Of a stretch of DNA of 64,000 nt, positions 1 to 8,069 are shown piece by piece. The position numbers and the translations under genes were made by a program. Source of the stretch: Elusimicrobiota bacterium (GTDB taxonomy: Bacteria > Elusimicrobiota > Elusimicrobia > UBA1565 > UBA9628); contig JACRDT010000010.1 in NCBI GenBank assembly GCA_016212795.1, forward strand, positions 124,001 through 188,000, read 5' to 3'. The notes below the pieces were generated by a model. The model did no database searches. It was not told where the DNA came from and was given only the letters and a program-made list of their open reading frames with translations. Within the stretch, counting starts at the first letter, position 1; each line of letters opens with the position of its first letter.

Positions 1-372
1 AGGTTCCTCGGCGCCGCCCGCAACATCGAGGAGGGGGGGTCGCTGAGCATCATCGCCACCTCCCTGGTGGACACGGGCAGCCGCATGGACGAGGTCATCT
101 TCGAGGAGTTCAAGGGCACGGGCAACATGGAGGTCTACCTCGACCGCAAGCTCTCGGACCGGAGGATCTTCCCGTCCTTCGAGATCAACCGCTCGGGCAC
201 CCGCAAGGAGGAGCTGCTCCTGAGCGAGGACGAGCTCAACAAGATGTGGATCCTTCGCAAGGTCCTGGCGCCGCTCAGCTCGGTGGAGGCCATGGAGCTC
301 CTGCGCGACAAGCTGCTGGCGAGCAAGACCAACAAGGACTTCCTCAAGCTTATGGAGCTCTCGGCTTCCTGA
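1..372 (+). CDS. rho: Transcription termination factor Rho, C-terminal part (5' end outside window)
   Basis: The frame is open from the first base and encodes about 123 residues matching the end of Rho's RecA-type ATPase domain. This includes the [11 protein letters not shown] stretch, the [24 protein letters not shown] block and the [10 protein letters not shown] arginine-finger region, then M-W-I-L-R-K. Rho is a hexameric RNA-dependent helicase that ends transcription of untranslated RNA. rho followed by rpmE and prfA is a familiar bacterial gene order, and rpmE and prfA follow here. Only the C-terminal third is visible. Confidence 0.97.
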   Translation, partial: RFLGAARNIEEGGSLSIIATSLVDTGSRMDEVIFEEFKGTGNMEVYLDRKLSDRRIFPSFEINRSGTRKEELLLSEDELNKMWILRKVLAPLSSVEAMELLRDKLLASKTNKDFLKLMELSAS

Positions 373-386
373 TGGCACGGCTATCG

Positions 387-454
387 GCCGCCGCCCCCTC
401 CGTCGAGAGGAGAACGTCCTGCGCCTGCGAGGACGGCGGCCCCCTGGCCGCCGC
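387..454 (+). repeat. Dispersed repeat element, copy A (intergenic)
   Basis: This lies between rho and the M23 peptidase gene. Positions 387-443 align without gaps to 60451-60507, with 48 of 57 bases identical, including exact 16-base and 18-base end blocks. Its middle (CGAGAGGAG, then GCGCCTGCGA after a short variable part) also resembles the reverse complement of the repeats near 17.8 and 61.3 kb. It is the only copy seen outside coding sequence. Confidence 0.6.
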
Positions 455-472
455 GCGTCCCGGGAGGGGCGC

Positions 473-1411
473 TTGACGAGGCCGCCCTGGAGAGGGGCTC
501 TGGCCGCCGGCGCGGCGCTGCTGCTGGCCTGGGCCGCCCGAGAGTCGGCCGCGCGGACGACCTCCCAATCGGAGTGGGAGCGCTTCTCCGTCCTCACGCC
601 GGCCGGCCCGGAGGAGCCTTCGCCGGAGGTCTTCCGGCTCGTCAAGCGGCTCATCTACGCCGAGCACAAGATCGTGAAGGGCGAGTACAGCGCCTGGCAC
701 CTGGCCAAGGCCTACGGGACCACGGCGATGGCGCTGCAGTCGACCAGGGGCGACGAGATGATCATCCTCTACCCCGGGATGAAGGTCATGGTGCACAACA
801 AGGACGGCATGCTCTACCAGGTGAAGGGGGAGCGCGAGACCCTCGAAGGCGTGATCGCCCGGTTCCAGCCGGATCCCCACGCCGCGCGCAAGTTCAAGGA
901 GGCCGTGATCCAGGCCAACTCCTTCCCGGCGAGCGCCATGCTGGGGCCGTTCCCCCTGGAGAAGGGGGAGCTCGTGCTCCTGCCCAAGGTGAGGGTCAAT
1001 TTCGACACCTTCCGCTTCCCGTTCGCCGAGGCGGGCTGGCACCGCGTGAGCTCGCGGTTCGGGATGCGGACCCATCCCGTGCTGGGGCGGCGCCGGTTCC
1101 ACGAGGGCATCGACCTGGCCAAGCCCTACGGCGCGCCGGTCTATCCCTCCCGCAGCGGGCGGGTCGTCGAGGCCGGGTGGAAGGAGGGCTACGGCCTGAC
1201 CATCGTGGTCAAGCACTTCGACGGGTCGACCACGCTCTACGGGCACCTCTCCAAGGTCGCGGTCAAGAAGGGGCAGGTCGTGCAGCGCGGCAAGTCCGTG
1301 CTCGGCCGCGTCGGCTCCTCCGGCCTGGCCACCGGGCCGCACCTGCACTTCGAGATGCACGACAAGAACGGCAAGCTCATCAACCCCATGACGAAGATCG
1401 GCCGGCGGTAA
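473..1411 (+). CDS. Secreted M23-family murein endopeptidase with LysM-like N-terminal region
   Basis: The 312-residue protein starts at a TTG preceded by a strong GGGAGGGG ribosome site. Residues 8-28 form a signal peptide or membrane anchor. Residues about 62-108 resemble a LysM fold, and about 185-305 are an M23 (LytM) zinc peptidase domain. The zinc and catalytic residues are visible: H210-E-G-I-D214 and the H-L-H motif at 290-292. M23 enzymes cleave peptidoglycan cross-bridges or activate amidases in the periplasm, and all key residues here look intact. It sits between rho and rpmE, so it is probably expressed with the housekeeping block. The substrate cannot be read from sequence. Confidence 0.9.
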   Translation: MTRPPWRGALAAGAALLLAWAARESAARTTSQSEWERFSVLTPAGPEEPSPEVFRLVKRLIYAEHKIVKGEYSAWHLAKAYGTTAMALQSTRGDEMIILYPGMKVMVHNKDGMLYQVKGERETLEGVIARFQPDPHAARKFKEAVIQANSFPASAMLGPFPLEKGELVLLPKVRVNFDTFRFPFAEAGWHRVSSRFGMRTHPVLGRRRFHEGIDLAKPYGAPVYPSRSGRVVEAGWKEGYGLTIVVKHFDGSTTLYGHLSKVAVKKGQVVQRGKSVLGRVGSSGLATGPHLHFEMHDKNGKLINPMTKIGRR

Positions 1412-1430
1412 CCACTCGCCTCCCCCGCGG

Positions 1431-1457
1431 CCTGGCCGCTTGCTGGGCCCGGCCAGG
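1431..1457 (+). terminator. Possible hairpin after the M23 gene
   Basis: An 8-bp perfect stem (CCTGGCCG at 1431-1438, CGGCCAGG at 1450-1457) follows the stop codon by 19 bases. There is no U-tract, so this is a weak call. Rho-dependent termination or simple palindromy are equally possible. Bases 1413-1425 just before it look like the left arm of the hairpin family found at 1959-2025. Confidence 0.3.
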
Positions 1458-1513
1458 GGTGAGCAGCCGAGGGGGCTGAATTCGGCGTTGTCTTCTTTGG
1501 TTCATGAATAATG

Positions 1514-1519
1514 TATAAT
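1514..1519 (+). promoter_or_regulatory. Perfect -10 box (TATAAT) directly before rpmE
   Basis: TATAAT ends only 8 bases before the rpmE ATG, so transcription would start at or within a base or two of the start codon. The surrounding sequence is locally AT-rich (TTCATGAATAATG), unlike the coding DNA. No good -35 hexamer is seen at 16-18 bp spacing. Together with the weak ribosome site this suggests a leaderless or very short-leader mRNA. Confidence 0.55.
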
Positions 1520-1527
1520 AAGGCGCT

Positions 1528-1866
1528 ATGAGAGCCGGCATCCACCCCGTCTATAAGATCGCCAAAGTCATCTGCGCCTGCGGCAACACCTTCGAGACTC
1601 GCTCGGCCAAAGATGTGATCAAGCTCGAGATCTGCTCGGGCTGCCATCCCTTTTACACCGGCCAACAGCGCCTCGTCGACACCGCCGGCCGCGTGGAGCG
1701 CTTCAAGACCCGGTTCAGCAAGACCGACGGCAAGATGGTGGTCCGCAAGCCCGTCAAGAGGGAAGTCAAGAAACTCGGGATGGTGCCTGCCCCCAAGCCG
1801 AAGGTCCTGTCGACCGCGCCCAAGAAGGAGACCAAGGCGGACAAGAAGGCGGCCAAGAAAGGCTAG
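1528..1866 (+). CDS. rpmE: Ribosomal protein bL31 with extended basic C-terminus
   Basis: The 112-residue protein is a 50S subunit component. The N-terminal 70 residues match the zinc-binding form of bL31, with the four cysteines present (C16-A-C18 and C36-S-G-C39) and the G-I-H-P-x-Y start. After residue 75 there is a roughly 37-residue Lys/Ala/Pro-rich tail that the usual 65-75 residue proteins lack. Basic tails are common on ribosomal proteins and may contact rRNA. It is followed by a strong intrinsic terminator, and its own promoter lies right at the start codon. Confidence 0.95.
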   Translation: MRAGIHPVYKIAKVICACGNTFETRSAKDVIKLEICSGCHPFYTGQQRLVDTAGRVERFKTRFSKTDGKMVVRKPVKREVKKLGMVPAPKPKVLSTAPKKETKADKKAAKKG

Positions 1867-1880
1867 CGGTCTCCGCCAGC

Positions 1881-1917
1881 GACAGCCCCGGCCTAGGGAG
1901 GCCGGGGCTGTCTTTTG
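1881..1917 (+). terminator. Rho-independent terminator after rpmE
   Basis: A 13-bp perfect stem (1881-1893 pairing with 1900-1912) closes a 6-base loop and is followed by TTTT. It starts 14 bases after the rpmE stop. This is the best intrinsic terminator seen in the window and would separate rpmE from prfA. Confidence 0.85.
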
Positions 1918-1956
1918 AGGCATTCCGAATGAAACGGCGCCTGGCCCCCTCAGCTA

Positions 1957-2026
1957 CTAGCCTCCCCGCGGGGGAGGCTGGTGAGATGCCCCCACAACTA
2001 CTCGCCTCCCCCTGGGGGAGGCGAGT
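1957..2026 (+). repeat. Two tandem REP-like hairpins upstream of prfA
   Basis: Two related palindromes lie side by side. The first, at about 1959-1979, has arms AGCCTCCCC and GGGGAGGCT. The second, at 2000-2025, has perfect 12-base arms ACTCGCCTCCCC and GGGGAGGCGAGT. A likely half copy (ACTCGCCTCCCCC) sits at 1413-1425. The right arm of the second hairpin contains the GGGGGAGG ribosome site (2014-2021) for the prfA ATG at 2030, so folding would hide it. Confidence 0.7.
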
Positions 2027-2029
2027 GAT

Positions 2030-3091
2030 ATGAACCCGCGATTCGAACGTCTCTTGGCGGAATACGAGGGGATCGAGGCGAGGCTCGCCGCCGGCGGCCT
2101 CTCGTCCGCCGAGGTCAAGGAGTGCTCCCAAAGGCACGCGGAGCTGGCGGGGGCGGCCGGCCGCATCAAGGCGTTGCGCAGGCTCGAGGCGGAGCTCGCC
2201 GGGCTGTGCGCCCTCATCGAGGGGCCGGAGCGCGAGATGAGGGAGCTCGCCCTCGCCGAGAAGGCCGCGCTCGAGCCCAAGGTCGGCGAGCTCGAGCGCG
2301 CCATCCTCCTGGACCTGCTGCCCAAGGACCCGGACGACGCCCGGGCGGCGTTCCTCGAGGTCCGGGCGGGCGCCGGGGGCGACGAGGCGGCGCTCTTCGC
2401 GGCCGAGCTCCTGCGGCTCTACACCCGGTTCAGCGAGGGGCGGGGCTGGAGGGTCGAGACCGTCGAGCTCGCCGCCACGGGGCTCAAGGGCGTCAAGCAG
2501 GCCGTCCTCTTCATCCAGGGGGCGGGCGTCTATTCCTGGCTGCGCTACGAGGGGGGGGTGCACCGCGTGCAGCGGGTGCCCCAGACCGAGGCCTCGGGCC
2601 GCATCCACACCTCGACCTGCACCGTGGCGGTGCTGCCCGAGGTTTCGGAGGTCGAGATCACCATCCGGCCCGACGACCTCAAGCTCGACACCTTCCGCGC
2701 GGGCGGGGCCGGCGGGCAGAACGTCAACAAGGTCGAGACCGCGGTGCGCATCACCCATATCCCGACGGGCATCGTGGTGCAGTGCCAGGAGGAGCGCTCG
2801 CAGGGCAAGAACAGGGCCAAGGCCATGAAGGTGCTGCAGGCCAAGCTCGTGGCCGGCGAGAAGGAGCGCAAGGTCGCCGCGGAGGGCTCGGCCCGGCGCC
2901 GGCAGGTCGGGACGGGGGACCGCTCCGAGAAGATCCGGACCTACAACTTTCCCCAGAACCGCATGACCGACCACCGGCTCGAGCGCTCCTGGTACAACCT
3001 GCCGTTGATCATGGAAGGCGAGGTCGTCCCCGTCTTCGAGGCCCTGCGCCAGGCCGCGCAGGCCCAGGCGCTCGAGGACGCCGGTTCCTAG
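2030..3091 (+). CDS. prfA: Peptide chain release factor 1 (RF1)
   Basis: The 353-residue protein, close to the usual 355-360, recognises UAA/UAG stop codons and releases the peptide. The GGQ catalytic motif is at residues 228-230 ([11 protein letters not shown]). The codon-reading region reads [13 protein letters not shown], which has the P-x-T tripeptide of RF1 and not the SPF of RF2. The GGQ glutamine is the usual target of PrmC, whose gene is about 10 kb downstream instead of adjacent. The ribosome site lies inside a hairpin arm. The last 128 bp are duplicated at 4911-5038. Confidence 0.97.
   Translation: MNPRFERLLAEYEGIEARLAAGGLSSAEVKECSQRHAELAGAAGRIKALRRLEAELAGLCALIEGPEREMRELALAEKAALEPKVGELERAILLDLLPKDPDDARAAFLEVRAGAGGDEAALFAAELLRLYTRFSEGRGWRVETVELAATGLKGVKQAVLFIQGAGVYSWLRYEGGVHRVQRVPQTEASGRIHTSTCTVAVLPEVSEVEITIRPDDLKLDTFRAGGAGGQNVNKVETAVRITHIPTGIVVQCQEERSQGKNRAKAMKVLQAKLVAGEKERKVAAEGSARRRQVGTGDRSEKIRTYNFPQNRMTDHRLERSWYNLPLIMEGEVVPVFEALRQAAQAQALEDAGS
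2964..3091 (+). repeat. Direct repeat 1: the last 128 bp of prfA
   Basis: This functional copy of the prfA 3' end matches 4911-5038 at 120 of 128 positions with no gaps. All eight differences are transitions. The two repeats flank the GDPD-like gene. Confidence 0.9.
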
Positions 3092-3209
3092 GCCTTTCAA
3101 CCCATTTCCATTCAGGTCCATTCCACTGTCCCGCAGGACCCAAAAGGCACCTGAATCCCCGTGATTTTTCCACCATAATCAAAGCACGGACCTTTTCGGA
3201 ACAGCGAGC

Positions 3210-4913
3210 ATGAGAATCGGAACCCCTACTCACTCGGATGGCAGCCGGCGGCTTGCCGCGCGCCTGCTCCTCGCCGCCCTGCTCTGGGAGCCGGCATCCC
3301 GTCCGGCCCTGGCGGCTTCGGTCAGCGCCCAGGTGACGGTCGTGCCCGCCAACCTGGGTGTTTCCATTACGCCCCAAGCCGCCGCCGGAGCGGTCTCGGG
3401 CCTCCTTGGCTCCACGGGGTTCTCATCGAGCCTCTCCGCGCCGTCCCTCCTTCCCTCCCTGAACCCGCTCCCGGCCCCCATCGCGGCCCCGGCGTCGGCC
3501 GCGCCGGCCCCCACGGCCCTGTCGGCGCTTCCGTCCTTGGGGACGGCTTCGTCCTCCCTCGGAAAGGCCGAGCGCAAGCAGGCTCCGGCGGCCATCGGCG
3601 AGTTGCGGGCGCTGGCCGAAGGGACGGCCGCCCCCGCGGAGGAGCGCTCCGGCTCCGACGCAGCGTCCGCGGCCCTGGGGAAGCTCTCGAGCCGCTTCGA
3701 CGGGACGAAGGACGCCCCGTCCCTCCAGGCCGAAGAGCCGGCCCCGCAGGGAGCGGCCTCGTACGATCCGAGGGAGCCCGGCGTCGTCGAAAGCCTCATC
3801 CGCTCCAAGGAGGCCGTCGTCGTCGCGCACGGCAAGAACGACTATCGGGAGGTCGCCGGGGAGAGCACCTGGGGGAACATCGCCCACTCCGTGGAAGCCG
3901 CGGGCGGGCGCCCCCTCGTCATCGAAGCCGACATCCGCCGCACCGGCGACGGCTTCATCATCTTCCATGATCCGACCTTCCATGCCGGCGTGCGCGGCTA
4001 CCGGACCCCTCCGGAAAGGATCGAGGCCTTCCGGAGGGAGCACCCCGAACTCGCCCGGCAGAAGGAGGGGCATTGGGATTTCCTCCTGCTCGACGAGGTG
4101 GGGAGCTACGGGCGCGACGAGCTCAAGGACATCCGGATCTTCGACCGGCCCACGGGGCGCGAATTCCCGCTGATCCGCCTCGAGGGGCTCCTCCGGAGCG
4201 TGGAGGAGCCGGGGAAGCTGAGCGTTCCGGAGCATCCCTACGAGGCCCGCGGTCCCCCGGCGGAGGGCGGCGTGGTCCCGGCCCGGACCGTCGACGCGGG
4301 GCCCATCGCCCTCTACCTCGACTTCAAGGAGACCAACCATCTGTCGCGGCGCCTGTACGGCCTTTCGGAGTGGCACTGGATCATCGGCTCCTGGAGCACC
4401 GAGCGCATCGAGGCCTTCACCCGCAAGGCGCTCGAGGACCTTTCGGCCGTGCTAGGCCGGGCCAGAGCGCACGGCAAGACCTTCATCGCTGTGAGGCATC
4501 CCCGTGTCGCGGCCCTGGCGCGCGAGGTCGACCCTGGGATCCGGATCATGGCGAGCCCGGACACCGTGACCCCGGAGACCACCGCGGAGGAATGGATCCG
4601 GGCCATGGAGCCTTTCCTGGCCTCCCGTCCCGAACTCGTCGAGATCAAGTACCTCCGGCATATGCGCGACCCCAAGATCCGCGCCTGGGCCCGCGAGCGC
4701 CGCCTCAAGATCCTCTACGACCAGATCCCCCAGACAGACACCACCCAGTTCGAGGGCGCCTACCAGGACGACCTCGGCCGGCTGATCCGGGACATCGTCG
4801 ACCTGGGCTCGGACGTCATGATCCAGACCAACACCCCCGAGGCGGTGCGCTCCCTGGTCGGCCCTCGGACCGCCCTGTCCCCGACCACCGACAAAACCGC
4901 GTTCCAACCTTGA
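3210..4913 (+). CDS. Secreted GDPD-like phosphodiesterase with long Ala/Pro/Ser leader
   Basis: The 567-residue protein has a signal peptide (hydrophobic about 17-36), then about 160 residues of low-complexity Ala/Pro/Ser/Leu sequence. From about residue 195 to the end is a TIM-barrel-like domain resembling glycerophosphodiester phosphodiesterase. Key residues are H207-G, E239-A-D241 and H253-D254 in the pattern E-x-D-x-R-x-T-x-D-G-x-x-x-x-x-H-D. The usual first motif H-R-G is H-G-K here, so activity or substrate may differ. The family hydrolyses glycerophosphodiesters to glycerol-3-phosphate. The leader resembles that of the MFS protein ending at 42548. The gene is flanked by direct repeats of the prfA 3' end, which suggests acquisition by insertion. 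Confidence 0.75.
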   Translation: MRIGTPTHSDGSRRLAARLLLAALLWEPASRPALAASVSAQVTVVPANLGVSITPQAAAGAVSGLLGSTGFSSSLSAPSLLPSLNPLPAPIAAPASAAPAPTALSALPSLGTASSSLGKAERKQAPAAIGELRALAEGTAAPAEERSGSDAASAALGKLSSRFDGTKDAPSLQAEEPAPQGAASYDPREPGVVESLIRSKEAVVVAHGKNDYREVAGESTWGNIAHSVEAAGGRPLVIEADIRRTGDGFIIFHDPTFHAGVRGYRTPPERIEAFRREHPELARQKEGHWDFLLLDEVGSYGRDELKDIRIFDRPTGREFPLIRLEGLLRSVEEPGKLSVPEHPYEARGPPAEGGVVPARTVDAGPIALYLDFKETNHLSRRLYGLSEWHWIIGSWSTERIEAFTRKALEDLSAVLGRARAHGKTFIAVRHPRVAALAREVDPGIRIMASPDTVTPETTAEEWIRAMEPFLASRPELVEIKYLRHMRDPKIRAWARERRLKILYDQIPQTDTTQFEGAYQDDLGRLIRDIVDLGSDVMIQTNTPEAVRSLVGPRTALSPTTDKTAFQP

Positions 4914-5038
4914 CCGACCACCGGCTTGGGCGCTCCTGGCACGACCTGCCGTTGATCATGGAAGGCGAGGTCGTCCCCGTCTTCGAGGCCTTGCGCCAGG
5001 CCGCGCAGGCCCAGGCGCTCGAGGACGCCGGCTCCTGA
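4911..5038 (+). pseudogene. Duplicated 3' fragment of prfA
   Basis: This 128-bp copy of the prfA end begins exactly at the TGA stop of the GDPD-like gene. In its own frame it still encodes the RF1 C-terminus (D-H-R-L-G-R-S-W-H-D-L-P-L-I-M-E-G) and ends with TGA instead of TAG. It has no start codon and cannot make RF1. It is 94% identical to 2964-3091, so the duplication is fairly recent or has been kept similar by recombination. Confidence 0.9.
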
Positions 5039-5090
5039 GCGGGCCGCGCCGCCGGCCGGCCCCGGCGCTCCAGCCTCGCCATCCTGAGTG

Positions 5091-5139
5091 TAGTATGATA
5101 GCCTAGCCGGACGGGGATCGCGGCAGGTCGCCGCGTCCC
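5091..5139 (+). promoter_or_regulatory. Promoter-like -10 and leader hairpin before the caspase/FGE gene
   Basis: A -10-like TATGAT lies at 5094-5099 within GTGTAGTATGAT, a 12-base string repeated exactly before the rubredoxin gene (11383-11394). It is followed in the leader by a GC-rich hairpin at about 5114-5139 (GGGATCGCGGC pairing with GCCGCGTCCC, one bulged base). The hairpin ends 20 bases before the ATG and leaves the AGGAGGG ribosome site free. No -35 match is evident. Confidence 0.45.
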
Positions 5140-5159
5140 ATGATCAGGGAGGAGGGAAC

Positions 5160-7346
5160 ATGGATATGGTCCTTGCCGGCGTCCTCGCGGCGGCGCTGGC
5201 CGGCGTGTCGTGGGGGGCGCAGTGGCCCGACCTCTCGTCCCCGTCGGCCGGGGCCGGCGGCGGCGAGAAGGACGCGGCGGTCGTCGTCGGGGTGGAGCGG
5301 TACGGCGAGGACGTGGCCCCCGTGCCCGGCGCTCGGCAGAACGCGCAGGATTGGTACTCCTATCTCACCAAGTCGCTCAGGGTCCCGGTCGAGAGAGTCG
5401 AGCTGCTCAGGGACAAGAAGGGCGTGCTGGAGAAGATGCGCAAGGCCGCGGCCAAGGCCGCCTCGGAGGCGGAGCCGGGCGGGACGCTCTGGTTCGTCTT
5501 CATCGGCCACGGGGTCCCGGCCAAGGACGGGAGCGACGGGCTCCTCGTGGGAGCGGATGCCCAGCAGGACGTGGACCTCCTCTACAGCCGGAGCCTTTCC
5601 CAGCGGGAGCTGCTCGAGACCCTCGCCAAGGGCAGGCAGGCCCGGACGGTGCTGGTGCTCGACGCCTGCTTCAGCGGGAGGACGCCCGAGGGCAAGCCCC
5701 TCGTCAAGGGGCTCCAGCCCTTGGTGCTCAGCGCCCCTCCCGCGGCCCTGGGGCCCGGCGTCTTCCTGTTCACCGCGGCCCGTTCCGACCAGTTCGCCGG
5801 GGCTCTGCCCGGAGCCGGCCGGCCGGCCTTCAGCTACCTCGCGCTCGGAGGCCTGCGCGGCTGGGCGGACGAGGACAAGGACGGCAAGGTGACCGCGGCC
5901 GAGCTCGCGGGCTACAGCCGCAAGGCGCTCTCGGCCGTGGTGAAGGACCGGACCCAGGAGCCCGAGCTCATCGGCGGAGCCCCCTCCGAGGTCCTGGGCC
6001 GCGGCTCCGAGGCGGGCCCGGACTTGGCGGACTTGGTCCTCCAGGGCGGAGGCGGCGCCATGGAGTTCAAGGTGAGCGCCCTGCCCGAGGTGCCCAAGGC
6101 GGTCGCGCCTTCGGCGGAAGGGCTCGCAGCCGCGGCCGGGGGCGGGTCGGGGTCCAAAGACGCGGCCGGGGGCATCGATTTCGGGGACGTGGACGCGCTG
6201 GAGAAATACGACGCGGTGGCCAGGTTCGAGAAGGGCGACGCGAGCCCCGAGGAGAAGGCCAGGCGCTGGCAGGCTTTCGCGGGAGAGGCCCCTCCTTCCT
6301 CGAAATACGCCCGGCTCGGCGCGACCCGCGCCGGGGAGTGGGAGCGCTACGCCGGGGCGCTCAAGGCCGCGGAGGAGGCCAAGGCCAGGCGCGCCGAGAC
6401 CCGCGACCGGGATTGGGACAAGCTGAGAAGGCTCCTGGCCCTTTCCGTGGTCAGCCCGGCCGAGAAGCAGAGGTTCGCCAAGGTCTTCGTGGAGGCCTAC
6501 GGGAGGAAGCTCGAGGACAACCCCTGGCTCGGAGAGCTCCTGGCGCACCTCCCGCCCGGGGCCCTCTCGCCGGCGGAGCGCGGCGCGGTCGCCAAGGCCA
6601 AGGCCGAGGAGCTCAAGGCCCTGGCGCGCGCCGAGGACCACGCCTTCTTGGCGTTCAAGGACCTGCCCATCGCCGGGAAGGCTCCTCCCCAGGCGCGGTC
6701 TCGGGAGGTCCTGGTCCCTTCGGGCGAGTTCCTGATGGGCGACCGAGCCGACAAGATGCGCAAGGTGTACCTGGACGCCTACACCATCGACGCCTTCGAG
6801 GTCACCGTGGCCCAGTTCAGGAGGTTCTCCAAGGCCGCGCGCCGCCCCATGCCCAAGCAGCCGGACTACGCCAAGGACGACCACCCCGTGGTCAGCGTCT
6901 CCTGGGACGAAGCCCAGGCCTTCTGCCGCTGGAAGGGAGGCGGCCTGCCGACCGAGGCGCAGTGGGAGAAGGCGGCCAGGGCCGGCACGGACACGGACCA
7001 TTCCTTCGGCGATAACGACAAGGGTCAGCTGCAGGACTACGCCTGGTGCGAGTACTTCAAGGAGAACGAGACCCACCCGGTCGGGCTCAAGAAGCCCAAT
7101 CCCCTGGGCATCTACGACCTGTACGGCAACGTGTGGGAGTGGGTCCATGTCCGGTCCGAAGAATACGACCTTGCAGCGCTCCGCAACCCCAAGGGGTCGT
7201 CCCAAGGCGAGGGCAGGGTCAGCAGGGGAGGGGCGTGGGGCTCGAACGCCTGGGCCTGCTCCTCGGCGGCGCGCGGGGTCACGCCGGGCGGCGCCCTCGA
7301 CGGCGCCGTGGACAAGGGCTTCCGCTGCGCCAGGCCCGCGCGTTGA
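5160..7346 (+). CDS. Caspase-fold (C14) peptidase fused to an FGE/sulfatase-modifying-factor-like domain
   Basis: The 728-residue protein starts at the ATG after AGGAGGGAAC. It has a signal-like N-terminus (1-20), a caspase/metacaspase domain at about 38-260 with the catalytic pair H117 (I-G-H-G) and C170 (D-A-C-F-S-G), an EF-hand-like D-E-D-K-D-G-K stretch, and a Lys/Ala/Glu-rich linker. Residues about 517-728 form an FGE-sulfatase domain (G-x-F-x-M-G-D, P-V-V-S-V-S-W-D-E-A, L-P-T-E-A-Q-W-E, G-N-V-W-E-W, G-F-R-C-A-R). The motif that holds the two active-site cysteines of true FGE reads R-G-G-A-W-G-S-N-A-W-A-C here, with a single Cys, so it probably acts as a C-type-lectin-like binding fold. 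It is followed 3 bases later by a small membrane protein gene and converges on a second caspase gene. Confidence 0.9.
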   Translation: MDMVLAGVLAAALAGVSWGAQWPDLSSPSAGAGGGEKDAAVVVGVERYGEDVAPVPGARQNAQDWYSYLTKSLRVPVERVELLRDKKGVLEKMRKAAAKAASEAEPGGTLWFVFIGHGVPAKDGSDGLLVGADAQQDVDLLYSRSLSQRELLETLAKGRQARTVLVLDACFSGRTPEGKPLVKGLQPLVLSAPPAALGPGVFLFTAARSDQFAGALPGAGRPAFSYLALGGLRGWADEDKDGKVTAAELAGYSRKALSAVVKDRTQEPELIGGAPSEVLGRGSEAGPDLADLVLQGGGGAMEFKVSALPEVPKAVAPSAEGLAAAAGGGSGSKDAAGGIDFGDVDALEKYDAVARFEKGDASPEEKARRWQAFAGEAPPSSKYARLGATRAGEWERYAGALKAAEEAKARRAETRDRDWDKLRRLLALSVVSPAEKQRFAKVFVEAYGRKLEDNPWLGELLAHLPPGALSPAERGAVAKAKAEELKALARAEDHAFLAFKDLPIAGKAPPQARSREVLVPSGEFLMGDRADKMRKVYLDAYTIDAFEVTVAQFRRFSKAARRPMPKQPDYAKDDHPVVSVSWDEAQAFCRWKGGGLPTEAQWEKAARAGTDTDHSFGDNDKGQLQDYAWCEYFKENETHPVGLKKPNPLGIYDLYGNVWEWVHVRSEEYDLAALRNPKGSSQGEGRVSRGGAWGSNAWACSSAARGVTPGGALDGAVDKGFRCARPAR

Positions 7347-7349
7347 ACG

Positions 7350-8063
7350 ATGGATGACTCGATGGGCCTGGAGCACCCGCTGCCGGATTGGATGGCCTCG
7401 GCCATCCGCAGGGCGGCGTTCCTCTCCTTCCTGGAATGGGCTTGGCCGATGGCCATGGTCTGCCTGTTAATCGCCGGGATCGGGTTCGTCCTCTGGCTCG
7501 GGGAGACGCGCAGCCCCGGGCCCCTCGTCTTCTCGCTCGTCATGTTCGGCGGCATCCTGGCTCTCTTCGGCCAGGAAGCCTTCCCCCACTTGGCGGTCCT
7601 GCTCGCGCCGGAGCGGTCCCCCGAGCTCGCCTACCTTCGGCGCTTCGGCTCGCTGGCGCAGGTCCTCAGCGAGGTGAACGGCGAGCTGGCCAACCCGGCC
7701 GTCGCCCGGTTCGGCCCGGAGGCCGCGGTGACCGGCCGCTGGCTGGTGGTCTCGGGGGGCAGGAGGTTCGCGGTGAGGAGGCTTGCCGACCTGGTCTGGG
7801 CGTTCCCCAAGGACGAGGAGGTCCACCTCCATCCGCACATCGCGATCACGGTCCGGCGCGTGCCCTTCGCGGAGTTCCGCTGCGCGGCCGGGGGGGACTG
7901 CAAGGCGCGCTGCTCCGCGCAGGACGCGAGACGCCTCTTCGACCTCCTGGCCAGGCGATGCCCCGGCATCGTGCTCGGCTGGTCCCAGGAGACCCAGCGC
8001 GCCTGGGACGGCGACCGGGACGGGTTCGTCGCCGGGGTCCTGGAGGAGCGCGAGGCGTCCTGA
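7350..8063 (+). CDS. Two-helix membrane protein of unknown function
   Basis: The 237-residue protein begins 3 bases after the caspase/FGE stop, so the two are probably translated together. Two hydrophobic helices are seen at about 30-52 and 57-75. The remaining 160 residues look soluble and cytoplasmic, with a V-T-G-R-W-L-V-V-S-G-G-R-R-F-A-V-R-R-L-x-D-L-V-W-A-F-P stretch that suggests a small beta-sandwich or PH-like fold (inference), and a Cys pair C-K-A-R-C near residue 185. I do not recognise a family. Its position between two caspase genes suggests a partner role. Confidence 0.75.
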   Translation: MDDSMGLEHPLPDWMASAIRRAAFLSFLEWAWPMAMVCLLIAGIGFVLWLGETRSPGPLVFSLVMFGGILALFGQEAFPHLAVLLAPERSPELAYLRRFGSLAQVLSEVNGELANPAVARFGPEAAVTGRWLVVSGGRRFAVRRLADLVWAFPKDEEVHLHPHIAITVRRVPFAEFRCAAGGDCKARCSAQDARRLFDLLARRCPGIVLGWSQETQRAWDGDRDGFVAGVLEEREAS

Positions 8064-8069
8064 GGCGCT

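Noticed and set aside
1431..1457. Definite intrinsic terminator after the M23 gene
   Set aside because: The stem is good but there is no U-tract; kept only as a low-confidence feature.
6700..7346. FGE/C-lectin-like end of the caspase protein as a target of a diversity-generating retroelement
   Set aside because: The R-G-G-x-W and G-F-R endings are reminiscent, but no reverse transcriptase, template repeat or near-copy of this region is seen in the window.
5160..7346. Active formylglycine-generating enzyme
   Set aside because: The catalytic motif holds only one of the two cysteines needed for copper-dependent oxidation, and no sulfatase gene is nearby.
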